Positions 52,296-61,652 of a stretch of DNA of 64,000 bases are shown here, in pieces (position 1 is the first letter of the stretch; every line of letters begins with the position of its first letter). The stretch is from Algoriphagus boritolerans DSM 17298 = JCM 18970 (GTDB taxonomy: Bacteria > Bacteroidota > Bacteroidia > Cytophagales > Cyclobacteriaceae). The notes beneath the pieces are model-generated. The model did not search any database. It was not told where the DNA came from and was given only the letters and a program-made list of their open reading frames with translations. The stretch lies in contig NZ_FNVR01000001.1 of NCBI RefSeq assembly GCF_900108085.1, positions 186,712-250,711 of the forward strand, in the 5' to 3' direction. A program made the translations under genes and the position numbers.

Positions 52296-52988
52296 ATGAA
52301 AACATCAAAAATCATCTCTTCAGTTTTTGCAATGCTATTGACTGTCTCTGTGGCTTTTCCACAAGGTACCGAAACCCGAACTCCGGGATCATTTACTAAA
52401 ATAGAAAGCCACGGGAGTTGGGATGTTGAAATCACCAAAGGTTCCAAAGATGAGATCAGATTGGAGTCGTCCAGTTTTGACCTCAGTAAAGTGATCACAG
52501 CTATCGAAAAAGGAAAACTTGAAATCAAACTTGAAAAAGGAAACTACAGAAACGTTGATTTGAAGGTATTTATCACCGTTCGGGAATTGGAATCTGTAGG
52601 AAACGGAGGATCAGGCGATATGGTGATCAAGTCAGATTTTGGAGCAGATTCTTTTGGCATCGGACTATCCGGATCCGGAAGCATTTCGGCCAAAAATATC
52701 AATGTCCAAAAACTAAGCGTGGGCATGAGCGGTTCGGGTAAGGTGAAAATCGAAGGCGGTCAGGCTGAGGAAGCCAACATTGGACAGTCCGGTTCCGGCG
52801 ACTTTGAGGGAATAAATTTTACAGCTGCGACTGTCAAAATTGGCAAATCCGGTTCCGGAAGTACTTCCATCGGTGTCACTGAATCGCTCACCGTAGGAGC
52901 ATCAGGCTCGGGAAATGTCTACTACCGCGGAAATCCAGAAAAGCAAAGTATTGGGGTTTCCGGGTCTTCGAAGGTGATCAAGCAGTAA
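52296..52988 (+). CDS. Exported DUF2807 (head GIN domain) protein
   Basis: The 230-residue protein has a signal peptide (ending VAFPQG). The body is a right-handed beta-helix-like repeat domain of the DUF2807 family, with the recurring spot GSGS/GSGK/GSGD at regular distances (GSGSISAKN, GSGKVKIEG, GSGDFEGIN, GSGSTSIGV, GSGNVYYRG). It probably lies in the periplasm or at the surface. Function unknown. It is encoded between the two permease genes and has its own sigma-54-like promoter candidate, so it may be part of the envelope response run by the NtrC-like regulator. Confidence 0.88.
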   Translation: MKTSKIISSVFAMLLTVSVAFPQGTETRTPGSFTKIESHGSWDVEITKGSKDEIRLESSSFDLSKVITAIEKGKLEIKLEKGNYRNVDLKVFITVRELESVGNGGSGDMVIKSDFGADSFGIGLSGSGSISAKNINVQKLSVGMSGSGKVKIEGGQAEEANIGQSGSGDFEGINFTAATVKIGKSGSGSTSIGVTESLTVGASGSGNVYYRGNPEKQSIGVSGSSKVIKQ

Positions 52989-53062
52989 GTATGAGTATCA
53001 AGTATCTAGAATTTAGTAGCAAGACTTGAGGTATTTGGCAGAAACGAAAGTCAAGTCGAGAG

Positions 53063-53102
53063 AATCTTTCAATCTTCCAATCTTTTAATCTTTCAATTTT
53101 AG
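53063..53102. repeat. 8-bp degenerate array before permease B
   Basis: Five octamers in register (AATCTTTC, AATCTTCC, AATCTTTT, AATCTTTC, AATTTTAG), ending three bases before the ATG at 53106. Confidence 0.8.
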
Positions 53103-53105
53103 AAA

Positions 53106-55532
53106 ATGTTTAAAAACTATTTCAAAATCGTCTTTAGAAATGCTAAAAAGCATCCGATGTATGTACTGATCAATCTGATTGGGTTGGCCATCGGCATGGC
53201 TGTAAGCATTGTGATTCTGTTGTATGTCCAATTCGAGTTGAGTTACGACAAGTACCATCCCGAAGCGGATCGTATCTATCGTGTTTCCCGTGCCTGGTTC
53301 AATCAGGACGGAGCCGAAAGCCTGCATTTGGGACATTTGGCACCTCCTTTTGGTCCATTGATTCAATCGGATTTTCCAGAGGAAGTAGAAGTTTCTGCCC
53401 GGCTTTTCAATTTTAATGCACTGATCAAATCCAATGGCAATGCCATGGAAGAGGAGCGATTTTTCTTCGCAGACCCTGAGTCTTTTGATCTTTTCTCCTG
53501 GAAAATAATCGAAGGAGAAGGGCAAAGTGCGCTAAATGAAGCGGATGGGATTATCGTGACTGAGAGTACGGCTAAGCGGTACTTTGGAGATGAATCTGCC
53601 TTGGGCAAGGAATTACAAGCCGAACTGGCAGGGCAGGAGTTTACCTTTCAGGTGCGTGGCGTGATGAAGGATATGCCCGAAAATTCCCATTTCCATGTGG
53701 ATTTTCTCGCTTCCATGATTCCTGTAGTTCAGTTTTACGGAGGGCAGGAAGCCTTCATGTCCAACTTTGGATCAAACAATTTTTCCACTTTTGTAAAACT
53801 TGCCGAAGGAGTGGACGGGAAGGCTTTCGAAGGCAAACTTCCGGCGATGATTGACCGCCACCTGGGTGAAAACCAAGCCGGAATTCCGATGTCCAAAGGC
53901 ACGGCGCTCAAACTCTGGCCGATTACTGATGTGCATCTGTATTCCAATTTGGCCTCCGAAATCGAACCGAATGGCAACATGGATTATGTAATTGTCTATT
54001 TGGCAGTTGCCCTTTTTATTCTGCTGATCGCTTGTATCAATTTCATGAATTTATCTACTGCCAGATCTTCTCTGCGATCTATGGAAGTGGGGCTTCGCAA
54101 AGTAATGGGAGCAGACAAAGGGATTTTGATCCGCCAGTTTATGGGTGAATCTTTTGTGATGACCCTGTTTTCCATGGTATTAGCCATCATTTTGGTTTAC
54201 CTGTTTTTACCGACTTTTTCAGATTTTACGGACAAATCTCTCAGTTTGAATTTCATAGATAATCCGGAGTATCTCCTAGGCGTAGTCGGTCTGATTGCTT
54301 TTGTTGGATTGATTTCCGGCAGTTATCCTGCTTTGTTCCTCTCTGGTTTTGAACCTGCTAAAGTGCTTAAGGGAGCCTTCAAAGCCGGTAAAGGACATGA
54401 GAATTTCCGCTCGCTCCTGGTCATCGGACAATTTGCGATTTCGGTGATTCTAATCGTCGCAGTTTTGGTGGTAGTGCGGCAGTTGAACTACATGCAGAGC
54501 AAAGACCTGGGATTCCAAAAGGAGGATATTGTTGTACTCCCTACAAGTGCACGAATCAACGAGAATTACCTCATTCTCAAAGACCGTCTTGAAAACCACC
54601 CGGGTATTCAGGAGGTGAGTTTGTCCAGCCGGGTTCCCTCAGGCCGGCTATTGGATTCGCAGGGGACTACTGCCGAGGTCAATGGAGAATTAACCCAACT
54701 CAATGTCAGGATTGCGGATATCCACGTGGCGCATAACTTTCTCGATACTTACGGTATACCTTTGAAAGCTGGTAGGAATTTCGACTTCCAGCGCGCCAGT
54801 GATTCCACGGAAGCTTTCATTCTCAATGAGGAAGCCATTCGGGCCATTGGTTGGTCAAGTCCAGAGGAAGCGATCGGAAAACAATTTCTTTATGGAGACA
54901 GAAGAGGCTTTGTAACCGGAGTCATGCAGGATTTTCACTTCGAAAGCCTTCATCAGCCGATTGTGCCTATTGTCTTTATGATTTCCCAAAACAGGAACAA
55001 TCAAGTCAGTATCAAAATCGATGCGGCACAACGGGAGGAAGTCCTAGCGTATTTGGAAGGAGAATGGGCTCAGTTGAGGCCGGATTATCCCTTTGAACCT
55101 CTTTTCGTGGACGAAGGGTTCAACCGTCAGTATGAAGCGGAAGCCAAAGTAAAAACCATTTTCACCTTCTTTTCGGTTTTGGCCATTTTGATTTCTATTC
55201 TTGGTTTGTTGGGCTTGGTTACTTTTGCTACCGAGCAACGAACTCGGGAAATTGGAATCCGAAAAGTACTGGGCGCAGAGACAGTCAATATTTTGGTTTT
55301 GCTGGGTAAAGACTTTCTCAAACTTGTCGCTATCGGATTCCTGATCGCCATTCCGGTTTCCTGGTTTGGAATGAGTAGTTGGCTCGAAGATTTTGCATAT
55401 AAGACGGGTATCAGCTGGACTACTTTCCTGTGGGCTGGTCTGATCGCAGGAATTATAGCGGCTGCTACGGTTACCTCCCAAACCCTCAAAGCCGCCTGGT
55501 CCAATCCGGTGAAGAGTATTAGGAATGAATAA
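53106..55532 (+). CDS. ABC transporter permease, MacB/FtsX type, copy B
   Basis: The 808-residue protein has the same two-half architecture as copy A. It begins FKIVFRNAKKHPMYVLINLI, with the first membrane segment at ~20-40. Then come the periplasmic core, the FtsX segments FMNLSTARSSLRSMEVGLRK (~310), and the C-terminal set with TEQRTREIGIRKVLGAE. It ends WSNPVKSIRNE. It probably shares the ATPase encoded at 47968. An octamer array lies directly before its start and related repeat fragments (AGTATCAAGT, GAAAGTCAAGTC) occur on both sides of the gene. Confidence 0.92.
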   Translation: MFKNYFKIVFRNAKKHPMYVLINLIGLAIGMAVSIVILLYVQFELSYDKYHPEADRIYRVSRAWFNQDGAESLHLGHLAPPFGPLIQSDFPEEVEVSARLFNFNALIKSNGNAMEEERFFFADPESFDLFSWKIIEGEGQSALNEADGIIVTESTAKRYFGDESALGKELQAELAGQEFTFQVRGVMKDMPENSHFHVDFLASMIPVVQFYGGQEAFMSNFGSNNFSTFVKLAEGVDGKAFEGKLPAMIDRHLGENQAGIPMSKGTALKLWPITDVHLYSNLASEIEPNGNMDYVIVYLAVALFILLIACINFMNLSTARSSLRSMEVGLRKVMGADKGILIRQFMGESFVMTLFSMVLAIILVYLFLPTFSDFTDKSLSLNFIDNPEYLLGVVGLIAFVGLISGSYPALFLSGFEPAKVLKGAFKAGKGHENFRSLLVIGQFAISVILIVAVLVVVRQLNYMQSKDLGFQKEDIVVLPTSARINENYLILKDRLENHPGIQEVSLSSRVPSGRLLDSQGTTAEVNGELTQLNVRIADIHVAHNFLDTYGIPLKAGRNFDFQRASDSTEAFILNEEAIRAIGWSSPEEAIGKQFLYGDRRGFVTGVMQDFHFESLHQPIVPIVFMISQNRNNQVSIKIDAAQREEVLAYLEGEWAQLRPDYPFEPLFVDEGFNRQYEAEAKVKTIFTFFSVLAILISILGLLGLVTFATEQRTREIGIRKVLGAETVNILVLLGKDFLKLVAIGFLIAIPVSWFGMSSWLEDFAYKTGISWTTFLWAGLIAGIIAAATVTSQTLKAAWSNPVKSIRNE

Positions 55533-55608
55533 AAAGTATCAAGTTGATAGAAAGTCAAGTCAGAAGTATAAAATCAGAAAGTTTACCCGCGGTAGGTAGA
55601 AAAAAAGT

Positions 55609-55641
55609 GAAAGGCAGTCTTAGGGCTTGCCTTTCGTTTTT
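55609..55641 (+). terminator. Terminator after permease B
   Basis: GAAAGGCA (55609-55616) and TGCCTTTC (55628-55635) form the stem, followed by GTTTTT. Confidence 0.85.
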
Positions 55642-55737
55642 AGGGGCATTTGTGAGTACAACTTAGAGATTTTCTGCCTCCGTCCCTAACGTTATTTTAA
55701 CCTAAAAAAAATATAAAATGCCCATGAGAAAGGGTTC

Positions 55738-55930
55738 TCACACAGGGGGATGATTATAATGCATGCGAGATTCTCCCGAAGAAAAATCGGGACAGGCTAT
55801 CTGACCAATAAAAATCAAGTTATAAACAGATGAAATCGAGCATGACGAAGATCGTCACACAGGGGGATGATTATAAACCATGCGAGATTCCATCTGACCA
55901 CTGAAAAACAAATTATAAACAGATGAAATC
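55738..55930. repeat. Two-copy direct repeat (100 and 76 bases)
   Basis: Copy 1 (55738-55837) and copy 2 (55855-55930) share the blocks TCACACAGGGGGATGATTATAA, CATGCGAGATTC, ATCTGACCA and TTATAAACAGATGAAATC. Copy 1 has about 25 extra bases that form a small hairpin, TCCCGA/TCGGGA around AGAAAAA. No reading frame is conserved between the copies. Confidence 0.8.
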
Positions 55931-56054
55931 CATTTCGCTCTCTAATTTGACCGCTGTGAACCAAGTAGTACAAGATTTAGATGTAGAAAATCTACCAAAA
56001 TCATAACTCTCACTTTAAAATATTCCTTAATTTCAGTCCAAATACCCCCAAGCC

Positions 56055-56627
56055 ATGGAAGAGCCAATTTTGGAGAAGAAAAAGGAAAAGGATAAAACAG
56101 AACGTGAAAGACAGACTTTTTATCGTGTCACCTTCAAAAACAACTGTAACCTCCTTCAAATCGCTGATAATAAGGCAAATATAATAATCAGCATCAATGC
56201 CTTGGTGATTTCCTCTACCATAGCAATCCTCGGGTACGGTTCGATGTCACAGTTGATAGAGATTAACTCTCCTTTTACCATTGTGCCCATCGTGTTATTC
56301 TTGGCTGTCATCCTGACTTCGACCATGTTGGCCGTGCAGGCTGCTAAGCCTTCAATCATCGGCAAAGCAAAAAATGGGCAGAATCCGCCAAAATCAAGCC
56401 TTATGTTTTTTGGTGAAAGCTCCCGATTTACCATGGATGACTACCTGGAAGAGACACGCAAAATGCTTGCAGCTAAAGATTCAATCCAGGACCACATGTC
56501 CATTTCTCTTTATTATCAGGGAAAAGTATTAAACCGAAAATATAAACTGATCCGTAAAGCCTATGAAGTTTTTGTGCTGGGCTTAGCAATTGGGATTTTG
56601 TTTTTCATTGGTGTTTTGATGTATTAA
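56055..56627 (+). CDS. Pycsar-effector-type membrane protein (DUF5706 / PycTM)
   Basis: The 190-residue protein matches the membrane effector domain found in Pycsar anti-phage systems. The first helix has FYRVTFKNNCNLLQIADNKA, then ANIIISINALVISS and two membrane segments (~40-65, 75-97). The middle loop reads LMFFGESSRFTMDDY and a third segment is at ~165-188. In known systems this domain damages the membrane when cCMP or cUMP, made by a neighbouring PycC cyclase, binds. Here there is no cyclase and no HD domain in the same protein, so the trigger is unknown. The next gene is a histidine kinase. Confidence 0.8.
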   Translation: MEEPILEKKKEKDKTERERQTFYRVTFKNNCNLLQIADNKANIIISINALVISSTIAILGYGSMSQLIEINSPFTIVPIVLFLAVILTSTMLAVQAAKPSIIGKAKNGQNPPKSSLMFFGESSRFTMDDYLEETRKMLAAKDSIQDHMSISLYYQGKVLNRKYKLIRKAYEVFVLGLAIGILFFIGVLMY

Positions 56628-56747
56628 GTTTTTCATTGGCAACATTCTTCAAAATTTTGGTTTTTTGATGAACTGTCCTTGGAAAGTTGAGCAATTGGCG
56701 CATATTTAAAGCTGACCTACTAAGCACACAAATTCTAGCTTTTCACC

Positions 56748-58679
56748 ATGTTGATTCTTCTTTTGGTTATTTGGAATGCCTTCCAATCCCTGTCCTCATT
56801 CCCTGATAGCATCCAAAATTTGATTACCAAAACTGAAGATGATTCAGTCAAAGCGGTCCTTTTTTATGATCTTGGAAAGCACTTTTATGGAATAGATCAG
56901 GATACAGCCATTTATTTCGCCCAAAATGCAATTCAACTCGCTGAGAAACTCGGTTTGGATAAGGTTAAAGGTAATGCGCTCAACATCATGGGAGTCGCGC
57001 TGTTAATTCGATCCGATTATGAAGATGCGTTGAAGACTCACCTTCAAGCCCTCAAAATAAGAGAAACATTAAAAGATTCCACAGGAATGCTGGAGTCCAA
57101 TCTCAATATCGGAAATGTCTACTACCGGAATGGTGAGATGGGGAAGGCAGCTGAGATGTATGAGAAGGCTCTAGTCTACGGCTTGGCAACTAAAAATCTC
57201 CGGGGTCAATCCTTAATCTATAACAATCTAGGCAACTATTACAGTGACCGATGGGTGGCAAATCAAAGCCAGGAAGATTATAATTTGGCATTGGAATACC
57301 TTCAAAAGTCCCTTCAGATCAAGGAGGAGCTGAAAGATAACCGGGGTTTGGTCAATACCTTAACTCAGCTATCGAGTCTCAGTAAAAATGACAGGGGTAA
57401 GGCAAGTGGGTACCTGTTGAGGGCTCTGAATATCGCAGAAGCCAATCAGGATATCGAAAACAAAATCAACGTGCTGAATGAACTTTCCAACTACTTTTTG
57501 CAAGGGAAAGATTATGCCAAAGTGAGGGAGTATGCGCTCAAATCCTATCAACTAGCCAAAGATGCCAATTCACATTTTTACATTTCTAGATCAGCAGATT
57601 TTCTGATCGAAGCAGCCAAAGGTCAAAATGACTTTAAGTCTGCTTATGAGTATTTGGTGATAAAAAAGACAGCAGATGAAGCCCTATTCAACGACAACCG
57701 TGCAAAAATCCGTGAGGAGCTTCTCATCGAATACGAGACTGAAAAAAAAGAGCTTGAAAATCAACGCCTGATGCAGGAACAACAGCTTCTGGATTTGTCA
57801 CTTCAGCGCCGAAATGAACTTCTCGTAGGCATAGCACTGGTACTAATAGTTTTGGGATTCTTGGTTTGGTTTCAAAAGAAAAATCACGAAAAACTTAAAG
57901 ATGCTCACCTTCAACTCGAAAAAGCTCACGCGCTGACCCAAGAGCAAAACCGTAAAATCCAAACTCAGGCAGATCACTTAAATGAAATCAATCAAGCTCT
58001 GACCAAAGCCAATCAGTTTCGGGATAAGATTTTCTCAGTGATCTCCCATGATCTTCGAGCGCCTTTTTCATCGCTTCACAGTATAATCCAACTTTGGGAC
58101 AAAAAGATGCTGACAGAGGAAGAGCTGCAAGAGGTGATGCCCATGATAGCCAAGGATACCCATTCCCTTTCTTTGATGCTCAACAATCTGCTGATTTGGT
58201 CAAGGGAGCAAATGGGTGTGGAAGAAGTTCAAAAATCTACTTTCAACCTTGAGGACTTGGTCAATGAAAGTGTAGAATTGCTGAATTCTCAGATCACTCA
58301 CAAAAAACTTGACTTCAGCCATGATTCGACAAACGGTCTTGAGGTCACCACAGATCGCGAAAGATTGGGATTCATTGTGCGGAACATCCTGATGAATGCC
58401 ATCAAATTTACCCCCGAAGGTGGCAAAGTAACCGTGGATTACCCCAATAGAAATGAAATCCGAATAAAAGACAGCGGCCGTGGAATGCCCCCAGAAATGG
58501 TATCGAAGCTCTTCACCGACCGAATCATTTCGGAAAAGGGAACCGAAGGCGAATCCGGAACTGGAATTGGACTGATGCTATGTAAAGAGTTTGCAGATAG
58601 TCTTGGAGCTGAAATCCACGTCGAAAGTGAAGTAGGAGTAGGGACCACTTTTCGTGTGGTGATACAGACTGATCTTTAG
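56748..58679 (+). CDS. TPR-containing histidine kinase
   Basis: The 643-residue protein has a short hydrophobic start (possibly a signal peptide), then about seven TPR helices (~40-330; GNALNIMGVALLIRSDYEDA, NIGNVYYRNGEMGKAAEMYE). A membrane segment (~355-375, LLVGIALVLIVLGFLVWF) and a coiled coil follow, then HisKA with FSVISHDLRAPFSSLHSI and the ATPase domain (NILMNAIKFTPEGG, DSGRGMPPE, GTGIGLMLCKE). The TPR part would lie outside the cytoplasm and sense a protein or peptide. No response regulator is adjacent. Confidence 0.92.
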   Translation: MLILLLVIWNAFQSLSSFPDSIQNLITKTEDDSVKAVLFYDLGKHFYGIDQDTAIYFAQNAIQLAEKLGLDKVKGNALNIMGVALLIRSDYEDALKTHLQALKIRETLKDSTGMLESNLNIGNVYYRNGEMGKAAEMYEKALVYGLATKNLRGQSLIYNNLGNYYSDRWVANQSQEDYNLALEYLQKSLQIKEELKDNRGLVNTLTQLSSLSKNDRGKASGYLLRALNIAEANQDIENKINVLNELSNYFLQGKDYAKVREYALKSYQLAKDANSHFYISRSADFLIEAAKGQNDFKSAYEYLVIKKTADEALFNDNRAKIREELLIEYETEKKELENQRLMQEQQLLDLSLQRRNELLVGIALVLIVLGFLVWFQKKNHEKLKDAHLQLEKAHALTQEQNRKIQTQADHLNEINQALTKANQFRDKIFSVISHDLRAPFSSLHSIIQLWDKKMLTEEELQEVMPMIAKDTHSLSLMLNNLLIWSREQMGVEEVQKSTFNLEDLVNESVELLNSQITHKKLDFSHDSTNGLEVTTDRERLGFIVRNILMNAIKFTPEGGKVTVDYPNRNEIRIKDSGRGMPPEMVSKLFTDRIISEKGTEGESGTGIGLMLCKEFADSLGAEIHVESEVGVGTTFRVVIQTDL

Positions 58680-58703
58680 GGTTCTCTAGTTAGAAAAAAA
58701 AAT

Positions 58704-58747
58704 GGAGGGAGTACTTACTGGGAAATTTGCCAGGACACCCTCCTTTT
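58704..58747 (+). terminator. Probable terminator after the TPR kinase gene
   Basis: GGAGGG (58704-58709) pairs with CCCTCC (58738-58743), followed by TTTT; the loop is long (28 bases), so strength is uncertain. Confidence 0.5.
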
Positions 58748-58787
58748 GATTGATAATCTTTCAAGACTTTTTCGTTGCAGGGTCTAA

Positions 58788-60107
58788 TCAAGAACTCTTT
58801 TTCAATGAAATTCTCTCGCTTCCTGGATTTGCATCATACACGACAAAGTTTCCTTTTTCATCCTTTAGGATTTCCAGTGTATTAGTTTGCGCTCCTTGAG
58901 AGAATCGGACAGAAGTCCAGTTGGCTGGAATGTAGGTTTTCAAAGTGAGTGGAACAGAATAGGTCTCCGGATCAAGATTTGTTGTCAAGTCTATCATGAT
59001 GGCATCACTTTCAACTTTTGAGTTAATGGCTGTTCCTTTTCGCTCGCGAAGATATTTGGTTACATCCCGGAAGGTGGCGATCCAAAGGTCTCGCTCATTA
59101 GCCTTCATGTAGGAGAAATACTCCACCAGTTCGGGTCTTGTTTTAGGCTCCCAACCCAAGTTTTCTATTCCATGAAAAACCAGCACCAGCCAGTTATTAT
59201 CATGGGTCATGACTGTATCCACCCAGGCTTTCATCTGATTGATATCGATGCGAGAGATCGGTCCGCGCTGCCACTGCACGTATTCTTTGGTGGATTCTCC
59301 CGGAGTCATTCGGCTTCCACGATTGATTTCTTCCAACCATTCTTCCGGCATCCGATTTCTGAGGGAAGGATAAACTTTATGGGCATATTCCATCACGCGT
59401 TCATTTTCGGTGCCGTAGGGCCCTTCTGCGCTGAAGATTGATTCCGGACCGATAAATTGAAGCAAGTCTGCCTTGCTTTGCTCCAGTTCATACAGCATGT
59501 TTACTTCGTCCAAAGCCGCCAATCGCGGATGGGTCACGGTGTGGGACGCAATTTCATGTCCTTGAGCTGAGTAGGATTTGTACTGCTCCCAAGTCGTGGT
59601 GTCTTCTACATTATTGTGAAAAACTACGTCATCTGTATCCTTCATCGTTCCTTTTCGGATTTTCTCATACCCCTCATCGATCAAAGCATGCGCTTCGGGT
59701 ACTTTCCCCTGCTCAAAAAGCGAACCCGCGCGGGCATGATAGTCTTCTGCTTCGCTCGTGCCGGTGAAAGCAATCAAAGATGCCCTTTCGAAAAAGTTGG
59801 TTGAATCTGTTTTTATTTTGGCCGTTTCAGCGATGATTTCCTTTGGATCCCTACCTATGAACTTCCCTTTTCCAGACCCTTCTACTTTTCCGGTAATGAT
59901 ATAAAAAGTAGCAGGAAGTCCCAGGCTGTCCATGATAGGCTTGGCAATGGTAAACTGATTGACAATACCATCATCGTAAGTGACGGAAATGGCTCCTTTT
60001 TTATTTCCCCGAAATTTGGTGATTTCAGTTTGACCGACGATCGGGTCAGTTTGGCTGCAGGCCAGGCAAACCAAGCTAAGTGCAAGAAGTGATAGAATAG
60101 ATTTCAT
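58788..60107 (-). CDS. Polysaccharide deacetylase-family lipoprotein
   Basis: The 439-residue protein has a lipoprotein signal ending in LVCLAC. The NodB-type domain shows ISVTYDDGIVNQF (catalytic Asp pair) near residue 40 and HEIASHTVTHPRL (metal-binding His pair) near residue 187. The C-terminal ~90 residues form an additional beta domain. It probably removes acetyl groups from a surface or dietary polysaccharide in the envelope. It stands alone; a terminator follows on neither side at close range, but the SIMPL terminator lies upstream. Confidence 0.85.
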   Translation of the reverse strand: MKSILSLLALSLVCLACSQTDPIVGQTEITKFRGNKKGAISVTYDDGIVNQFTIAKPIMDSLGLPATFYIITGKVEGSGKGKFIGRDPKEIIAETAKIKTDSTNFFERASLIAFTGTSEAEDYHARAGSLFEQGKVPEAHALIDEGYEKIRKGTMKDTDDVVFHNNVEDTTTWEQYKSYSAQGHEIASHTVTHPRLAALDEVNMLYELEQSKADLLQFIGPESIFSAEGPYGTENERVMEYAHKVYPSLRNRMPEEWLEEINRGSRMTPGESTKEYVQWQRGPISRIDINQMKAWVDTVMTHDNNWLVLVFHGIENLGWEPKTRPELVEYFSYMKANERDLWIATFRDVTKYLRERKGTAINSKVESDAIMIDLTTNLDPETYSVPLTLKTYIPANWTSVRFSQGAQTNTLEILKDEKGNFVVYDANPGSERISLKKSS

Positions 60108-60206
60108 TTTGGGTTGGATGATAAGGCATGCTAAGTTGCTGAAAAAGCGCTACAAGCTAAAAACCGTTGATCAATTTTTTATGGGGAAGCTTATCGGAAA
60201 AAGGGA

Positions 60207-60231
60207 AAAGCCCGGCAAAAAACCGGGCTTT
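60207..60231 (-). terminator. Terminator after the SIMPL gene
   Basis: AAAGCCCGG (60207-60215) and CCGGGCTTT (60223-60231) form the stem; on the minus strand a T-rich tail follows. Confidence 0.85.
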
Positions 60232-60297
60232 AGGAATGTGGTTTTTACCAAGCGACGAATCCAAAATTCAGTCCACTTAGTCTCAAACTCAGGAAAA

Positions 60298-60990
60298 TTA
60301 ATAGGTGTATTTCACATAGACCTTCTTGGTAAGGGTCTGATCGTCAGTTTCGATCAGCATATCTGCAGATTCGGCCATCGCCACTTTGGCATTTAAATAC
60401 ATCGGTTGAGGACGGTAGTTGGGTTCCATCGTCACACTGAAAACCCGTAGCCCCCGAATAGCCAGGGTATTGCCGATCAACATCGCACGGGCTTCTGCAT
60501 CTTTCAAGGCTTCAGTGAGAAGCGTGTTTTCGAGTGATTTTCGGGTGACTTCTGCGATTCCAAAGTGAAGATTGTAGCTCATGTCTCCAGACTCTTGGAT
60601 TGCAACCACGATTTTTTGCAAGTCTTCGTTGGTGACAGATGTGATAATTCTCAGGCTTTGACGAGCGACATAGCCATTGTCACTGGCCGTTCCATTTTGA
60701 TAGATGCGATTGACATCCACAGAATAATTATCAGCCACTAACTTATAATCTCTGATTCTTGCCTTTTTCAAAGCATCAGAGAGACCTTGGGTCTTTTTGT
60801 TGAGCACATTGACAGCATCGGGCACTTTCATGGCTTTTTCTTCCAGATTGATTGAAAAAACGGCCTCGTCCGGAGCGATTTTCCGCTCGGCATAGCCCTC
60901 TACTTCGATCAGTGGAACTTGTTGGATTTGCTGCGCAAAAAGCGGGGAAGCCATAGCAACGGCCAGGAATAAAATCAGGATTCGTTTCAT
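60298..60990 (-). CDS. SIMPL-domain (DUF541) exported protein
   Basis: The 230-residue protein has a signal peptide (ending PLFAQQ). Then comes the SIMPL domain from residue ~25: PLIEVEGYAERKIAPDEAVF at the start, LKKARIRDYKLVADNYSV in the middle, and a final ~60 residues with LRVFSVTME. These proteins form large periplasmic oligomers in some bacteria and are linked to stress; function is not settled. It stands alone. Confidence 0.9.
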   Translation of the reverse strand: MKRILILFLAVAMASPLFAQQIQQVPLIEVEGYAERKIAPDEAVFSINLEEKAMKVPDAVNVLNKKTQGLSDALKKARIRDYKLVADNYSVDVNRIYQNGTASDNGYVARQSLRIITSVTNEDLQKIVVAIQESGDMSYNLHFGIAEVTRKSLENTLLTEALKDAEARAMLIGNTLAIRGLRVFSVTMEPNYRPQPMYLNAKVAMAESADMLIETDDQTLTKKVYVKYTY

Positions 60991-61087
60991 AGTTTATAAG
61001 TTTTCATTGTTGTATAGACAAAAGACGATCCACAAATGGAAGCGCGACAGGGAAAGAGAAAAATTGATCGGTATTTAGAAAAATTAA

Positions 61088-61122
61088 GATTTCGGATTTC
61101 GGAAATGGGATTTCGGATTGTT
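61088..61122. repeat. 7-bp degenerate array, left arm around S23 gene B
   Basis: Five 7-base units in register: GATTTCG, GATTTCG, GAAATGG, GATTTCG, GATTGTT. The reverse complement type (CGAAATC) forms the right arm at 61653-61694. Confidence 0.85.
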
Positions 61123-61162
61123 GTCTTCACATTTTAAAGTCCCTGCCTAAGTATTTGATTTA

Positions 61163-61534
61163 TTAATTGGGCTTCTGGAAGATTTTTTGATTTTCCTTTG
61201 AAGTTTTAATAGTTGCTACAAAAATAGAAAGTAGCTCATTGCATTCTTTCCAAATCGGATCTATAACCGAAGTTTCACCCAACCCAGAATCTTTAATTAA
61301 TTCCAGCCAATAAAGCGTTTCGTCTGCCTCTTCCTCAACGATTCCAAGTTTTGACAAAAATTCAGCCTTTGATCTAGCCCGAAGTGCAGCTCTATAATTC
61401 GCCCCAATCGATGTCGAAGACCTGATTATTTGATTACAAATCGGAAATGTTGCGTTCTTCCGAGGTAGACCTTCAGTCATTTCTATCACGCTCAAAGCAA
61501 AAAGCTTACATCTCAATTTTAGTTGCTCTTTCAT
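61163..61534 (-). CDS. Four-helix-bundle protein (S23 type), copy B
   Basis: The 123-residue S23-family protein is unlike copy A at the sequence level except for the fold and family positions: LFALSVIEMTEGLP, QIIRSSTSIGANYRAA and EFLSKLGIVEEEADE. It has no signal or membrane segment. It lies between the SIMPL gene and a kelch remnant, framed by inverted 7-bp arrays, as copy A is framed by 8-bp arrays. Confidence 0.9.
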   Translation of the reverse strand: MKEQLKLRCKLFALSVIEMTEGLPRKNATFPICNQIIRSSTSIGANYRAALRARSKAEFLSKLGIVEEEADETLYWLELIKDSGLGETSVIDPIWKECNELLSIFVATIKTSKENQKIFQKPN

Positions 61535-61652
61535 TGGTGTAGATTAAAAATTGGTTAAGAATTTACATAGACTAATTTAGTAAACCTAGAAAATAGAGGG
61601 TCAAAAGAATCAATCAACAATTGAATTTTGAATTTTCCAAAAATCTCACATC

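Larger units (their letters stand above)
55533..56054. other. Gene-free stretch with terminator and a two-copy repeat
   Basis: These 522 bases hold a terminator (55609-55641) and a two-copy tandem repeat (55738-55930), listed separately. No gene is supported. Confidence 0.6.
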
